A stretch of DNA of 56,138 bases from Microseira wollei NIES-4236 (GTDB lineage: Bacteria > Cyanobacteriota > Cyanobacteriia > Cyanobacteriales > Aerosakkonemataceae): contig NZ_BLAY01000051.1 in NCBI RefSeq assembly GCF_020521235.1, positions 1-56,138 on the forward strand, written 5' to 3'. The notes below the pieces were generated by a model. The model was not told the DNA's origin. It did not search any database and saw only the letters and a program-made list of their open reading frames with translations. The translations under genes were made by a program, and so were the position numbers. Positions 36,539 through 45,916 of the stretch are shown here, one piece after another (the stretch's first letter is position 1; each line of letters begins with the position of its first letter).

Positions 36539-38209
36539 CTAAAAAAGTGCTGCCCTTTCGTCTAGGATGTTACCTGCTACGACGCTTAAAGCAACGTTAA
36601 ACAGTTGTGCGGGTTTGAGGTCATCTTTCACCAAATCCCAAAGACGGCGAACTTCTGCGGTGTGGAGTCGGTCGTCTTCTGTTAACGCTAACAGCAACTG
36701 GCGTCGCAGAAAACTACCTTCTTGGGATAAAAGATACTGCAATCCGAGTTGGGCGGTGGGTAGGAGGTCGAAGTTGTTGTCGGTACGCGCGATCGCAATC
36801 ATATTTTCCAATCGCTGCCACTTGAATTTACCATCTTTAAACAGCACTTCGATCAACCGTCGCCGCAGTTGGGGCGTTTCCCCAGTTAATAACCGTTTCG
36901 CGACGTAAGGATAGGCGACTTCGACTATCTTAAACTGAGGATTGAGCGACAGCGCCAACCCTTCCTGGGTCACGAGGGAACGAATAATTAAAGCAAACTT
37001 GGCGGGGACGCGGAACGGATAGTCGTACATCAGTTCCGAAAACTTATCGGTTATCGTCTTAAAGTTAAAGTCCCCGACGTTTTGACCGATGGCATCTCCC
37101 AAAACCGCTTCTAAGGCCGGTACAATCGGTTTGATATCGGTTTGGGGCGTTAGAAAGCCTAAATTAACAAAGTCAACCGCTAGGTCGTCGTAGTCTTTAT
37201 TAATTAAATGGACTACGGCATCGACCAGGGTTTCTTTGGTACTTTGTTCCAGCTGATCCATCATACCGAAGTCGATGTATGCCATGCGACCATCGGGCAT
37301 GGCGAATAAATTCCCCGGATGGGGGTCGGCGTGGAAAAAGCCGTATTCTAATAACTGTTGCAGTCCCGATGTCACGCCAATTTCAATTAGGGTGTCGGTG
37401 TCGAGTCCGGCGGCTTTAACTGCTTTTGTATCGGTGAGTTTGAAGCCGTTAATCCATTCTAGGGTGAGGACGCGGCTGGAACAATAGCGCCAATATATTG
37501 CCGGAACTTTGACGCGGGGGTCGTTTTGGAAGTTGCTGGCGAATTTTTCCGCGTTTCGTCCTTCGTTGAGGTAATCTATTTCTTCAAATAACTTCGTCCC
37601 GAATTCATCTACAATCAGCGTCAGGTCGTGACCTAGATTCAGGGGAAGCCACGGCGCTAACCAACTCGCTGCCCACCGCATCAGGTAAAGGTCTAAGGTA
37701 ATAATCGGGCGCAAGTTGGGTCTTTGGACTTTGACTGCGACTTCTTCGCCGGTTTTCAATCTCGCCCGATATACTTGTCCCAAACTGGCGGCGGCGACGG
37801 GATTTGGCGAAATTTCCCCGTACATTTGGGCGATGGGACGACCCAATTCTTGTTCTATTCTGGCGAAAGCGATCGCATTATCAAACGGCGGTAGTTGGTC
37901 TTGCAGCTTCACCAACTCTTCCAGAAAGTCTTTCCGCACCAAATCCGGGCGCGTCGATAGCGCTTGTCCTACTTTAATAAATGTCGGCCCCAGGTGGGTG
38001 AGCATTTCCCGCAACTGGGCAGCGCGTTTTAACTTATTTTCTTCCTCTCGCTGGCGCCAAGAGTCCCACTTGAGTCCAATTACAAACCAGGCAAATAAAG
38101 ATACTATCGTTATTGCCCGCCAGATGGCTCGCCAGGGACGGTATTTGTAGTACTGCGCGATCTCTATCGGATCGTAACGCCTCGACTGTGCAATAGGTTG
38201 CTGACTCAC
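36539..38209 (-). CDS. ABC1/UbiB/AarF-family atypical kinase
   Basis: A 556-residue protein kinase-like member. The hallmark KxGQ region reads TFIKVGQALSTRPDL (about 74-88), the Ala-rich nucleotide loop is AAASLGQVYRA, and the catalytic region contains HADPHPGNLF and AYIDFGMMD. A hydrophobic segment near residues 30-46 may anchor it. UbiB proteins support quinone or lipid handling, and cyanobacterial relatives belong to the plastoglobule ABC1K group. The precise substrate is unknown. The neighbouring aminopeptidase is on the same strand but separated by 389 bases. Confidence 0.93.
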   Translation of the reverse strand: MSQQPIAQSRRYDPIEIAQYYKYRPWRAIWRAITIVSLFAWFVIGLKWDSWRQREEENKLKRAAQLREMLTHLGPTFIKVGQALSTRPDLVRKDFLEELVKLQDQLPPFDNAIAFARIEQELGRPIAQMYGEISPNPVAAASLGQVYRARLKTGEEVAVKVQRPNLRPIITLDLYLMRWAASWLAPWLPLNLGHDLTLIVDEFGTKLFEEIDYLNEGRNAEKFASNFQNDPRVKVPAIYWRYCSSRVLTLEWINGFKLTDTKAVKAAGLDTDTLIEIGVTSGLQQLLEYGFFHADPHPGNLFAMPDGRMAYIDFGMMDQLEQSTKETLVDAVVHLINKDYDDLAVDFVNLGFLTPQTDIKPIVPALEAVLGDAIGQNVGDFNFKTITDKFSELMYDYPFRVPAKFALIIRSLVTQEGLALSLNPQFKIVEVAYPYVAKRLLTGETPQLRRRLIEVLFKDGKFKWQRLENMIAIARTDNNFDLLPTAQLGLQYLLSQEGSFLRRQLLLALTEDDRLHTAEVRRLWDLVKDDLKPAQLFNVALSVVAGNILDERAALF

Positions 38210-38598
38210 GCCTCGTTTCTGCCTCTCTATCTATGTAATTGTCTACAGCGACTTGTTATCCGGTTTCAGCAAAATAATTGTTGCTGATTCTTTACAAAAA
38301 ATGCCCATGTTAACCCTTCGCAGCTGTCCAATCGTGGATTTTAACTGCTTGGAGCATTTATTTCTTATCTTTTTCTTAATTATAGTATATATAACTACAA
38401 ACAAATATTAAAATTTTAATAAAACTCAGTTAAAAAAATTTATCAGAGGTGCGTCGAGATTGCGATCGCGTTTGGCTATACTGATTATTTTATCGGTTAA
38501 ATTGCCAGCGAGTAGAATCGGGAAAACCTGGGTTGTAGGGGGAGAGTTAAGCGCTCGCCAAGGCTAGAAGTAGCGAGTACAGGTTTTCCCGATTGGTG
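38210..38598. other. AT-rich intergenic region with a terminator-like inverted repeat
   Basis: A perfect 15-bp inverted repeat, AATCGGGAAAACCTG (38516-38530) and CAGGTTTTCCCGATT (38580-38594), lies directly downstream of the minus-strand aminopeptidase and probably shapes its transcript end. The rest (38210-38515) is AT-rich with an imperfect TAGTATATATAACTA palindrome and should hold the UbiB promoter. No gene is seen. Confidence 0.6.
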
Positions 38599-41412
38599 CT
38601 ATTGTTTCGACTTAGCTTCTAGATTTTCCAGGCGACTCTTCAACTCTTGATTTTCCTTTTTCAGTTGGTCAAATTCTTCCCGCAGTTGCTTGACGGCGAG
38701 ATCGGAACCGGAATTTTGCTGCACCTTGGGAATTGCTTCCTCAGCGATGCGGCGGACTCGACCATCGTGTGTTTGATCGGCTAAGGAACGTAAAATGGGA
38801 ATCGCTTTCGGTGTTTCCATTTGTCCCAAAGCTACAACGACGGCGACTTGAGTTAAGAAGAAAGTTTCCTTAGATAAATCTTGCAATTGTTGCAAAATTA
38901 ACTCGACATTGTTGGGTGTTTGACCAGTAGAAATTGTGCCTAAAGCGCGAATAGCAGCTAATCGCAAAGCTTGCGGGATACCTGGGGAGGTAGTTTGCAC
39001 AACTAAGTTGAGCGCTACGGGTGATGTTTTTATCTGACTTAGACCAGCGAGCGCACCAATTCGCACCACCTCATTCCATCCCGCCCTTTGTTTAAGTACA
39101 TCGGTCAGCAGATCGATAACGTCTTCTTCCATAGTTTTAAGCGTCGCCGATGTCACCAGTCCGCCCAAGGAACGGACAGCTGCCGCCTCGACGTAGTAAC
39201 TGGGGTCGCCTTTTTCCACTAACTGTTTCAGCGCATCGTAGCTTTCGGGGGTTTTGATATCGCCCAACGCTTCTGCGACGGCGCGGCGGACATAAGCACT
39301 TTCATCGTTTAACCCTACTACCAAAGCGCTGCCTGCAAAGTCGAGTTTAACTTCAGCCAGTTGTTTCGCCACTTCTACCCTTACTCCCCAGAAGGGGTCA
39401 TTTTGTAAGGCATCGGCAAGTGCCTTGACTGCTTCGAGTCCCCCTTTCTTCGCCAACGCCTCCGCCGCGTAAATGCGCGACACGGGGTCGGGGTCGCATT
39501 GCAGTTGCGCTTTGAGTTCCGGTAGCGGGTATTCCAAAGTTACGGTCTTGAGGTAATGATTCCCCACCTCAAAACTGACAAACTGGGGTTTTTCTTCTAA
39601 CGGGAAGTAAAAGCTTTGTTCCCGTTCGTGTACTCTGACAGTAAACGTCTTCAAACTGGGGACAGAAGAAGGCGGGGGGGCAGGGGGGCAGGGGGGCAGG
39701 GGAGATGGTTCTGCACTCGCCTCTGCTCCTCTGCTCCTCTGCTCCTCTGCTGCTGATTGTTGGGTATAACCGAAAGCGATGGGGAGTTTCAGGTCGAATA
39801 AATCTTCGTCTTGAGATTGGGTGACGGTTACCTTCGCCAACTTGCTATCGGCGTCCCAGGAATAGGCAACCTTGTACTCCGGATGACCGCCGCGATAAAC
39901 GTACTGGTCAAACAAGAATAAAAGATTGCGTCCGGTGGCTTTTTCTATTGCCCGCAGCAGGTCAACAGTTTCAACAGTTTTGTGGGCATTATCTTGGACA
40001 AAGGTATGAATTGCCCGCCAAAATAATTCCTCGCCCAACTCGGCGCGCATCATGTGGTAGACGCAAGCACCTTTTTCATAAAGGTGTCGGTCGTATAATT
40101 CGATCGGTTCCCGATAGATGTGGGTGACGAGGGGACGGCGGTAGCGGGAGGAGTCTTCGCTAAAATAACTTCTAGCTTCTGACAATCGGTAATAGGCAGC
40201 GTCATCTGCACCATATTCTTGTTCTGTCCAGATTACTTCCGAATAGGAAGCCATACCTTCTTTGATCCAGGCATGGGACCAGTGTTTAATTACAACTAAA
40301 TCGCCAAACCACTGGTGGGCGAGTTCGTGAGCAACCAAGTTTTCCGTAATCCGATTATCCAACGCCGCCCGCTGATCGAGTAGACATCGATCGGTTAGCA
40401 GCGTCGTCGAGGTGTTCTCCATTCCCCCAAAGATAAAATCATCGACGCAAACTTGGGCGTATTTAGGGAAGGGGTAAGGATAGCCGTATTTTTGGCTGAA
40501 AAACTCGATCATGCGGGGCGTCTTGCCCATGCTTCGTCGCGCGTCTTCTTCTCTACCTTTTTCGACATAGTAGGTGACAGGCACTATTCTTCTGGGTTGG
40601 GCATCTCTTGTGGGTTGGGCATCTCTTGTGGGTTGGGCATCTCTTGTGGGTTGGGCATCTCTTGTGGGTTGGGCATCTCTTGTGGGTTGGGCATCTCTTG
40701 TGGGTTGGGCATCTCTTGTGGGTTGGGCATCTTGCCCGACATCCTGCCAAGTATCTTGAATTTGGGCAAAGTCGCCCACTGCCAGGGTCATTAAATAAGT
40801 GGGATGGACTTGCTGTTGCTTCCAGTGGTAGATGGTATCGTCGCCCGCATCTTTGGCGTAAAGTAATTCGCCGTTGGAGATAGCAACAAACGGTTTGGGA
40901 ACTTGGACGCGAATTTCACTTGTTGCTAGTTGTCCTGGATAGTCAAAGCAGGGGAACCAATAGCGAGAATCTTCATCTTCCCCCTGAGTCCAGACTTGGA
41001 CGGGTTTGTTGGGGTAGTGGGTTTCAGGACTAATAAAATAGATGCCGCGTTGGGGGTTTTGGTTGGAGTAGGCGATCGCTATCTCAATTTTCTTCCCAAC
41101 CTCTGTAGATTTCTGCAACTGAATCTGCACCTGTTCCCCATCGTAGTCAAACCCAACGGATGTCCCATCCACCTGTACCGATTGGATATCCAGGCTAACT
41201 GCATCCAGCGTCAGATTCGCGATGCCGCTGCGTACCGGCACTAATTGAATCGTGCAAGTGCCGTGATAGCTTTTTTTAGGGATATCCAGCACTAAATCCA
41301 GGCAGATATGCTCTACCTGCCCCGGACGATCCGGACTGTAGTGGGGGCGAGAACCTGGTAACTGAAACGCTCTGTGTTTGTTGTTACCACCATCCAACTC
41401 ATACTGTAACAT
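38599..41412 (-). CDS. M1-family aminopeptidase with HEAT repeats
   Basis: A 937-residue zinc aminopeptidase. The exopeptidase motif is FGGMENTST, and the zinc site [10 protein letters not shown] lies about residue 361 with the downstream Glu in [11 protein letters not shown]. The C-terminal third has HEAT-type repeats ([22 protein letters not shown] and similar), then a short coiled coil ([20 protein letters not shown]). Two low-complexity insertions stand out: seven DAQPTR hexads plus a variant at 40594-40737, and a [15 protein letters not shown] stretch near 39670-39754 encoded by C/G-rich repeats. The rest is of normal quality, so the enzyme is probably active. Confidence 0.92.
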   Translation of the reverse strand: MLQYELDGGNNKHRAFQLPGSRPHYSPDRPGQVEHICLDLVLDIPKKSYHGTCTIQLVPVRSGIANLTLDAVSLDIQSVQVDGTSVGFDYDGEQVQIQLQKSTEVGKKIEIAIAYSNQNPQRGIYFISPETHYPNKPVQVWTQGEDEDSRYWFPCFDYPGQLATSEIRVQVPKPFVAISNGELLYAKDAGDDTIYHWKQQQVHPTYLMTLAVGDFAQIQDTWQDVGQDAQPTRDAQPTRDAQPTRDAQPTRDAQPTRDAQPTRDAQPTRDAQPRRIVPVTYYVEKGREEDARRSMGKTPRMIEFFSQKYGYPYPFPKYAQVCVDDFIFGGMENTSTTLLTDRCLLDQRAALDNRITENLVAHELAHQWFGDLVVIKHWSHAWIKEGMASYSEVIWTEQEYGADDAAYYRLSEARSYFSEDSSRYRRPLVTHIYREPIELYDRHLYEKGACVYHMMRAELGEELFWRAIHTFVQDNAHKTVETVDLLRAIEKATGRNLLFLFDQYVYRGGHPEYKVAYSWDADSKLAKVTVTQSQDEDLFDLKLPIAFGYTQQSAAEEQRSRGAEASAEPSPLPPCPPAPPPSSVPSLKTFTVRVHEREQSFYFPLEEKPQFVSFEVGNHYLKTVTLEYPLPELKAQLQCDPDPVSRIYAAEALAKKGGLEAVKALADALQNDPFWGVRVEVAKQLAEVKLDFAGSALVVGLNDESAYVRRAVAEALGDIKTPESYDALKQLVEKGDPSYYVEAAAVRSLGGLVTSATLKTMEEDVIDLLTDVLKQRAGWNEVVRIGALAGLSQIKTSPVALNLVVQTTSPGIPQALRLAAIRALGTISTGQTPNNVELILQQLQDLSKETFFLTQVAVVVALGQMETPKAIPILRSLADQTHDGRVRRIAEEAIPKVQQNSGSDLAVKQLREEFDQLKKENQELKSRLENLEAKSKQ
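40594..40737. repeat. 18-bp tandem repeat inside the aminopeptidase gene
   Basis: Seven perfect copies of GGGTTGGGCATCTCTTGT are followed by a partial eighth. The length is a multiple of three, so it encodes DAQPTR hexads in frame and disturbs no downstream codon. All six frames stay open across it. Confidence 0.97.
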
Positions 41413-41600
41413 TGGGCTGATAATCCTAAGTAATTTTGCGGATAAAAGCAGATGGTAAAATCTTATTTTTACAAATTTTCTGCGTTCCCTTGTGCAATCT
41501 AGGACATTTGCCAGATGTGATGCCGATCACATCAGCCTCGAAACCCGTGAAAATTCCTTAAATTACCGCTTGACTTTATCGCCATTGAGTGGATTAATCT

Positions 41601-42518
41601 ATGACGACTGTTGTAAACACAGAACCGGGATTTGTTTCCCGTTTAATCAACGGCATCCTAGCTATCAAACCATTAGCCGACTTTGCCAAGCAAAAAGCAC
41701 GCAACATGATGATTCAGCGGGCAGAAAAAATTGGCGTGCCTTGGCGTCAGACGGTGCAGGAGTTGCAATCGCGCCACTGGGAACCCGATTGGAAACGGGT
41801 AACAAATCCCCAGCTAACTTACCCAGATTATTACCTGCGATCGTTTCACGCCTACGATAATGGCAATCTCAGCTGGCAAGCGGCTTTTGAAGTCGAAGTT
41901 GCCGCTCTAGCCGTCCACGCCGGTATTTGGCCTAACGCGGGTGCCCAAGGAGACACCAGACTCCGCCAATCTTACCGCGATATCCTGAGGGCGCAAATCG
42001 TAGAAGCACCTGAAGATATTGTAGATCTGGGTTGCAGCGTCGGGATGAGTACCTTGGCACTGCAAGATGCCTATCCCCAAGCGAGAGTAACGGGAGTTGA
42101 CTTGTCTCCGTATTTTCTTGCAGTTGCCGATTACAGTTCCCAGCAGCGTCAAGCATCGATCAACTGGGTTCATGCCGCCGCCGAGTCTACCGGACTTCCA
42201 TCCGCTTCGTTTGACTTGGTTTCCATCTTTTTGGTCTGCCACGAACTACCCCAGTCAGCAACAGGGCAAATTTTCCGCGAGGCGAGGCGTCTGCTGCGTC
42301 CAAATGGCTATTTGGGAATTATGGATATGAATCCCAAGTCGCCAGCTTTTGCGACAATGCCACCTTACATCCTCACCTTGCTCAAGAGTACCGAGCCATA
42401 TCTGGACGAATATTTCACATTAGATATCGAACAGGCAATAGTAGAAGCTGGTTTTAGCGCCCCTACCATTACCGCCAACAGTCCCCGCCACCGCACGATA
42501 GTTGCTCAAGCAAACTAA
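41601..42518 (+). CDS. Class I SAM-dependent methyltransferase
   Basis: A 305-residue protein. The AdoMet-binding motif is DLGCSVGMSTLALQDAYPQARVTGVDLS (about 139-166), and the post-II region FDLVSIFLVCHELP follows. The N-terminal about 130 residues (AYDNGNLSWQAAFEVEVAALAVHA) are a helical cap seen in a cyanobacterial subgroup. The substrate is not readable. It is divergent from the aminopeptidase and followed by AAACCCGGTTTCT hairpins. Confidence 0.8.
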   Translation: MTTVVNTEPGFVSRLINGILAIKPLADFAKQKARNMMIQRAEKIGVPWRQTVQELQSRHWEPDWKRVTNPQLTYPDYYLRSFHAYDNGNLSWQAAFEVEVAALAVHAGIWPNAGAQGDTRLRQSYRDILRAQIVEAPEDIVDLGCSVGMSTLALQDAYPQARVTGVDLSPYFLAVADYSSQQRQASINWVHAAAESTGLPSASFDLVSIFLVCHELPQSATGQIFREARRLLRPNGYLGIMDMNPKSPAFATMPPYILTLLKSTEPYLDEYFTLDIEQAIVEAGFSAPTITANSPRHRTIVAQAN

Positions 42519-42534
42519 ACAAACTTTGGTGATT

Positions 42535-42633
42535 GGGAAACCCGGTTTCTTAGAGAAACCGGGTTTCTCTGAAGGTTTCTCTGAAAAATCGTCGATTGGG
42601 AAACCCGGTTTCTAAACAGAAACCGGGTTTCTC
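42535..42633. repeat. Two AAACCCGGTTTCT hairpins
   Basis: Each has AAACCCGGTTTCT followed by its reverse complement AGAAACCGGGTTT after a short loop (about 42537-42567 and 42600-42631). The motif also occurs near 35606, 52072, 52751 and 52805. This is a dispersed palindromic repeat. Confidence 0.85.
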
Positions 42634-42669
42634 TGCAAAATCGTGCCAACAGAACTAGAGATCTGCCAA

Positions 42670-42712
42670 GCAACCCGGTTTCTAAACAGAAACCGGGTTG
42701 CTTTTGTTTTTT
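42670..42712 (+). terminator. Intrinsic terminator after the methyltransferase gene
   Basis: A strong 14-bp stem, GCAACCCGGTTTCT (42670-42683) and AGAAACCGGGTTGC (42688-42701), is followed by a T-rich run (CTTTTGTTTTTT). The stem is built from the dispersed palindrome. Confidence 0.8.
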
Positions 42713-42816
42713 AACCATTTCTTGAGCCAATAATCCCTTATTATTAACCTTGAGCCGGTAGACTCAAGCGTGCCGCTCTTGGGCTATGCCGCATTACCAC
42801 TGACCCAAATTAGCCT

Positions 42817-45477
42817 ATGACCTTTAACCTAGCAGACTTCTTTGACAGCAGTTTTTACCTCCAGCGCCACAAGGAGGTTGCCAAGTTCACTAAAATATTT
42901 AACCTTAACAATAACAGTGCCTTTCAACACTTCCGCAACCTGGGGCAATTTGAAAACCGCGATCCCAGCGTCTTGTTTAATAGCGACTTTTACTTGCAGC
43001 AACATTCTGATGTCCGACAAGCGTTAAACGATGGCAAAATTAAAAGCGCTTTTCGACACTTCATCGATTTCGGGCAATTTGAAAACCGCGACCCCAGTCC
43101 TTTATTTAACACTAACTTTTATCTCCAGCGCCATCCAGATGTCCGGCAAGCGATCCGCGAGGGTAAATTTAGAAGCGCCTTTCAACATTTCATTGAAATT
43201 GGACAATTTCAAAACCGTCAACCCAGTACCCTATTCAATCCCAACTATTATTTAGAGCTATACCCGGATGTCAGACAAGAAATAGCACAAGGAAGAAGCA
43301 AGAGTGCATTTCAACACTACGTACAAGTGGGAGCAACCCAAGGTCGTATCGCCGCACCGGGAACAAGACCGGGCAGTTTTGTCCTGCAACTTTTACACGC
43401 TTCGGACTTTGAAGCAGGCGTTGCCGCGTTAGACGACGCGCCGCGTTTTTCCTCAGTTTTAAACGGACTCCGCGCCCAATATCCCAACCAAACTTTAACG
43501 CTTTCTAGCGGCGATAATTATATTCCCAGTCCCTTTTTTGCCGCGAGTAGCGACCCCAGTCTTAGACCTGTTTTGGGCAGGGAAAATATCGGACGCGGCG
43601 ATATTGCCATTCTCAATGCATTGGGAATTCAAGCGAGTGCATTTGGTAACCACGAATTTGACCAAGGAACGAACCAAGTTAGGGTTTTAATTGCCCGCGA
43701 TCGCGAATACACAGGTACAGCTTTCCCCTTTCTGGGCGCGAATCTGGATTTCAGTCCCGATGCCAACTTGCGCGATTTAGTCGTAGCTGATGGCAGAGAA
43801 GCAAATACCATTCCTAATAGCATCGCCAAAAGTACTGTAGTTAACCTTGGCGGTGAAAGATTCGGTATTGTAGGCGCAACAACGCCAACTTTGCGTAGCA
43901 TTTCCTCGGCGGGCGATGTGAGAGTTTCACCCTCTAACCCGCAAGATTTAGATGCTTTAGCAGCTAGCATCCAACCTGCAGTCGATGCTCTGGCGGCACA
44001 AGGAATTAATAAAATTATCCTGCTGGCGCACATGCAGCAATTGGATATTGAAGTCAACCTCGCCAGTCGTCTGCGAAATGTCGATATTATCGTCGCCGGA
44101 GGTTCCCATACCCTGTTAGCAGACGAAAGCGATCGCTTGCGAGTTGGAGACACTCCCGGAGGCGTTTATCCAATTATCAGAACATCGGCAAGTGGCGAAC
44201 CAATCGCAGTAGTAAATACTGCCGCAAACTACCGCTATGTCGGGCGTTTAGTTGCCGAATTTGACCGCCAAGGCAGAATTGTTCCCGCCAGTTTCGATCC
44301 AATAATTAACGGTGCTTACGCCACCGACGATCGCGGCGTCGCTGACACCGGCAACTTTGCCCCAGAGCCAAAAATTGTCCAAGTTACGCAAGCATTGCGT
44401 AACGTAATCGTCACCAAAGATAGTCAGCTTTTTGGGCGAACAAATGTCTATCTCAACGGCGAACGAAACTCTGTCCGCACTGAAGAAACAAACTTAGGCA
44501 ACTTGACGGCAGATGCTAGCTTAGCTGCGGGTAGAAAAAATGACCCTAGTGCGGTTATTTCTATCAAAAATGGCGGCGGTATTCGCGAGTCTATCGGTGC
44601 TGTTGTTGGTGGTGGCGGTAACGACCCAAATGCAGGACAAAGAATTCCTCCCGTTGCTAACCCCATCGCCGGAAAAGAAGCGGGTCAAATTTCCCAATTA
44701 GATATCGAAAATAGTCTCAGATTTAATAACCAGCTAACCCTACTAACTTTAACCGCCCAGCAGTTAAAGCAAGTCCTCGAACATGGAGTCTCAGATACCG
44801 CACCTGGACGGACGCCCGGAAGGTTCCCCCAAGTGGGAGGATTGGCGTTTAGCTTCGATCCAAATAGACCGGCAAACAATCGCGTTGTTTCGATTGCGCT
44901 TAAAGATAGCAATGGCAGAACAACCGATACAATCGTTCAAAACGGTCAAGTCGTTGGCGACCCCAACCGCACTTTCCCCATCGTCACGTTAAACTTTTTG
45001 GCATCTGGTGGCGATGGATACCCGTTTCCCAGTTTCCCCGCAACCAACCGCGTCGATACGGGAATTGGCGAACAGGAAGCGTTGCGAGACTTTTTGAGTG
45101 CGAATTTTAACGCAACTCCCTTTAACATCCCCGATGTGGGTGTAGCGCAAGATACCCGTATTCAAAACCTTGCCGCCCGCAGCGATACTGTAATTGCCGG
45201 GATTAGTCGCACTGCCACGCGAGTCGCCAATGTTGGCGATATTCTGACTGGGGATATGGGAAACGCACCCCATCCTCTCGATACCGATATCCTGCCGAAA
45301 ACCTTTTTCCCTGCATCGTCGCCTCTTTCGTTCCTGCCGATTTCCCATCCTGCAAGCATGTCAACCAGAGGCGCGTTCAATTTTGACCTCAATCAGATGG
45401 TTAATGAGGAAGGGGATGCGATTGCTTCTCTACCCGGCGTAGCTACTTTGACACCAAATCAACCTACCATTTTCTAG
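42817..45477 (+). CDS. 5'-nucleotidase/cyclic nucleotide phosphodiesterase-type enzyme with N-terminal repeats
   Basis: An 886-residue protein. Residues 8-180 hold four copies of a roughly 43-residue repeat (LFNxxFYLQxHxDVRQAxxxGKxxSAFQHFxxxGQFENRDPS), a type I associate with extracellular cyanobacterial proteins. A calcineurin-like phosphoesterase domain follows (LLHASDFEAG near 192, SSGDNYIPSPF, FGNHEFDQG, ILLAHMQQ, VAGGSHT), then the 5'-nucleotidase C-domain (ETNLGNLTADASL, IKNGGGIRESIG). No classical signal peptide is visible, so secretion may go through the N-terminal repeats or another route. Next to the PhoX-like gene it suggests phosphate release from nucleotides outside the cell. Confidence 0.88.
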   Translation: MTFNLADFFDSSFYLQRHKEVAKFTKIFNLNNNSAFQHFRNLGQFENRDPSVLFNSDFYLQQHSDVRQALNDGKIKSAFRHFIDFGQFENRDPSPLFNTNFYLQRHPDVRQAIREGKFRSAFQHFIEIGQFQNRQPSTLFNPNYYLELYPDVRQEIAQGRSKSAFQHYVQVGATQGRIAAPGTRPGSFVLQLLHASDFEAGVAALDDAPRFSSVLNGLRAQYPNQTLTLSSGDNYIPSPFFAASSDPSLRPVLGRENIGRGDIAILNALGIQASAFGNHEFDQGTNQVRVLIARDREYTGTAFPFLGANLDFSPDANLRDLVVADGREANTIPNSIAKSTVVNLGGERFGIVGATTPTLRSISSAGDVRVSPSNPQDLDALAASIQPAVDALAAQGINKIILLAHMQQLDIEVNLASRLRNVDIIVAGGSHTLLADESDRLRVGDTPGGVYPIIRTSASGEPIAVVNTAANYRYVGRLVAEFDRQGRIVPASFDPIINGAYATDDRGVADTGNFAPEPKIVQVTQALRNVIVTKDSQLFGRTNVYLNGERNSVRTEETNLGNLTADASLAAGRKNDPSAVISIKNGGGIRESIGAVVGGGGNDPNAGQRIPPVANPIAGKEAGQISQLDIENSLRFNNQLTLLTLTAQQLKQVLEHGVSDTAPGRTPGRFPQVGGLAFSFDPNRPANNRVVSIALKDSNGRTTDTIVQNGQVVGDPNRTFPIVTLNFLASGGDGYPFPSFPATNRVDTGIGEQEALRDFLSANFNATPFNIPDVGVAQDTRIQNLAARSDTVIAGISRTATRVANVGDILTGDMGNAPHPLDTDILPKTFFPASSPLSFLPISHPASMSTRGAFNFDLNQMVNEEGDAIASLPGVATLTPNQPTIF

Positions 45478-45916
45478 CAATTTAACCCTTGCTGATGGCA
45501 GATTTTCCATTTAATTTTTATCTGCCATCGGCAATTTCAGGTTCCTAGTAAGGACTTCAGTCCTTAACCAACAAGAGAATGAGGACTTTATTACTTACTA
45601 CGAACGGTATTATCTACCATAGATTATATCACCTATAACCCCTCATTACTCATAGCATAAATTCAATAACTTTTTTAATTTATTTAGTTAATTTTTGTTA
45701 AAAATGCTTATAAAAAATTATATATATTCAACATATTTTAGTTAATTTAATCATAGCAATTTCTTAATTTTCCCATAGCATTTCCCTATTCAAGCCTTAA
45801 CTATGTGGCGAGATATTAATATTTGCACGTTTATTCAAAGTTACTAAACGACTTTGCCAAATTAAAATATTTGGGAGTGCAAAAAATTTTCATTAAAACA
45901 GAGGCATAACCCAGCA
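45478..45916. other. AT-rich intergenic region, possible Pho-box-like repeats
   Basis: A GTAAGGAC/GTCCTTA-type repeat is near 45547-45567. At 45687-45716 the bases GTTAATTTTT, GTTAAAAATG and CTTATAAAAA follow in a 10-base period, and further TTAA units occur at 45741-45800. Cyanobacterial Pho boxes are similar 8-mers (PyTTAAPyPyT/A) with 11-base spacing, so this is only a candidate site for the downstream phosphatase. No gene is seen. Confidence 0.35.

Noticed and set aside
40453-40883. Alternative frames across the 18-bp repeat (GISCGL, VGWASL, LLWVGH types)
   Set aside because: The repeat has no stops in any frame; only the aminopeptidase frame continues into conserved domains.
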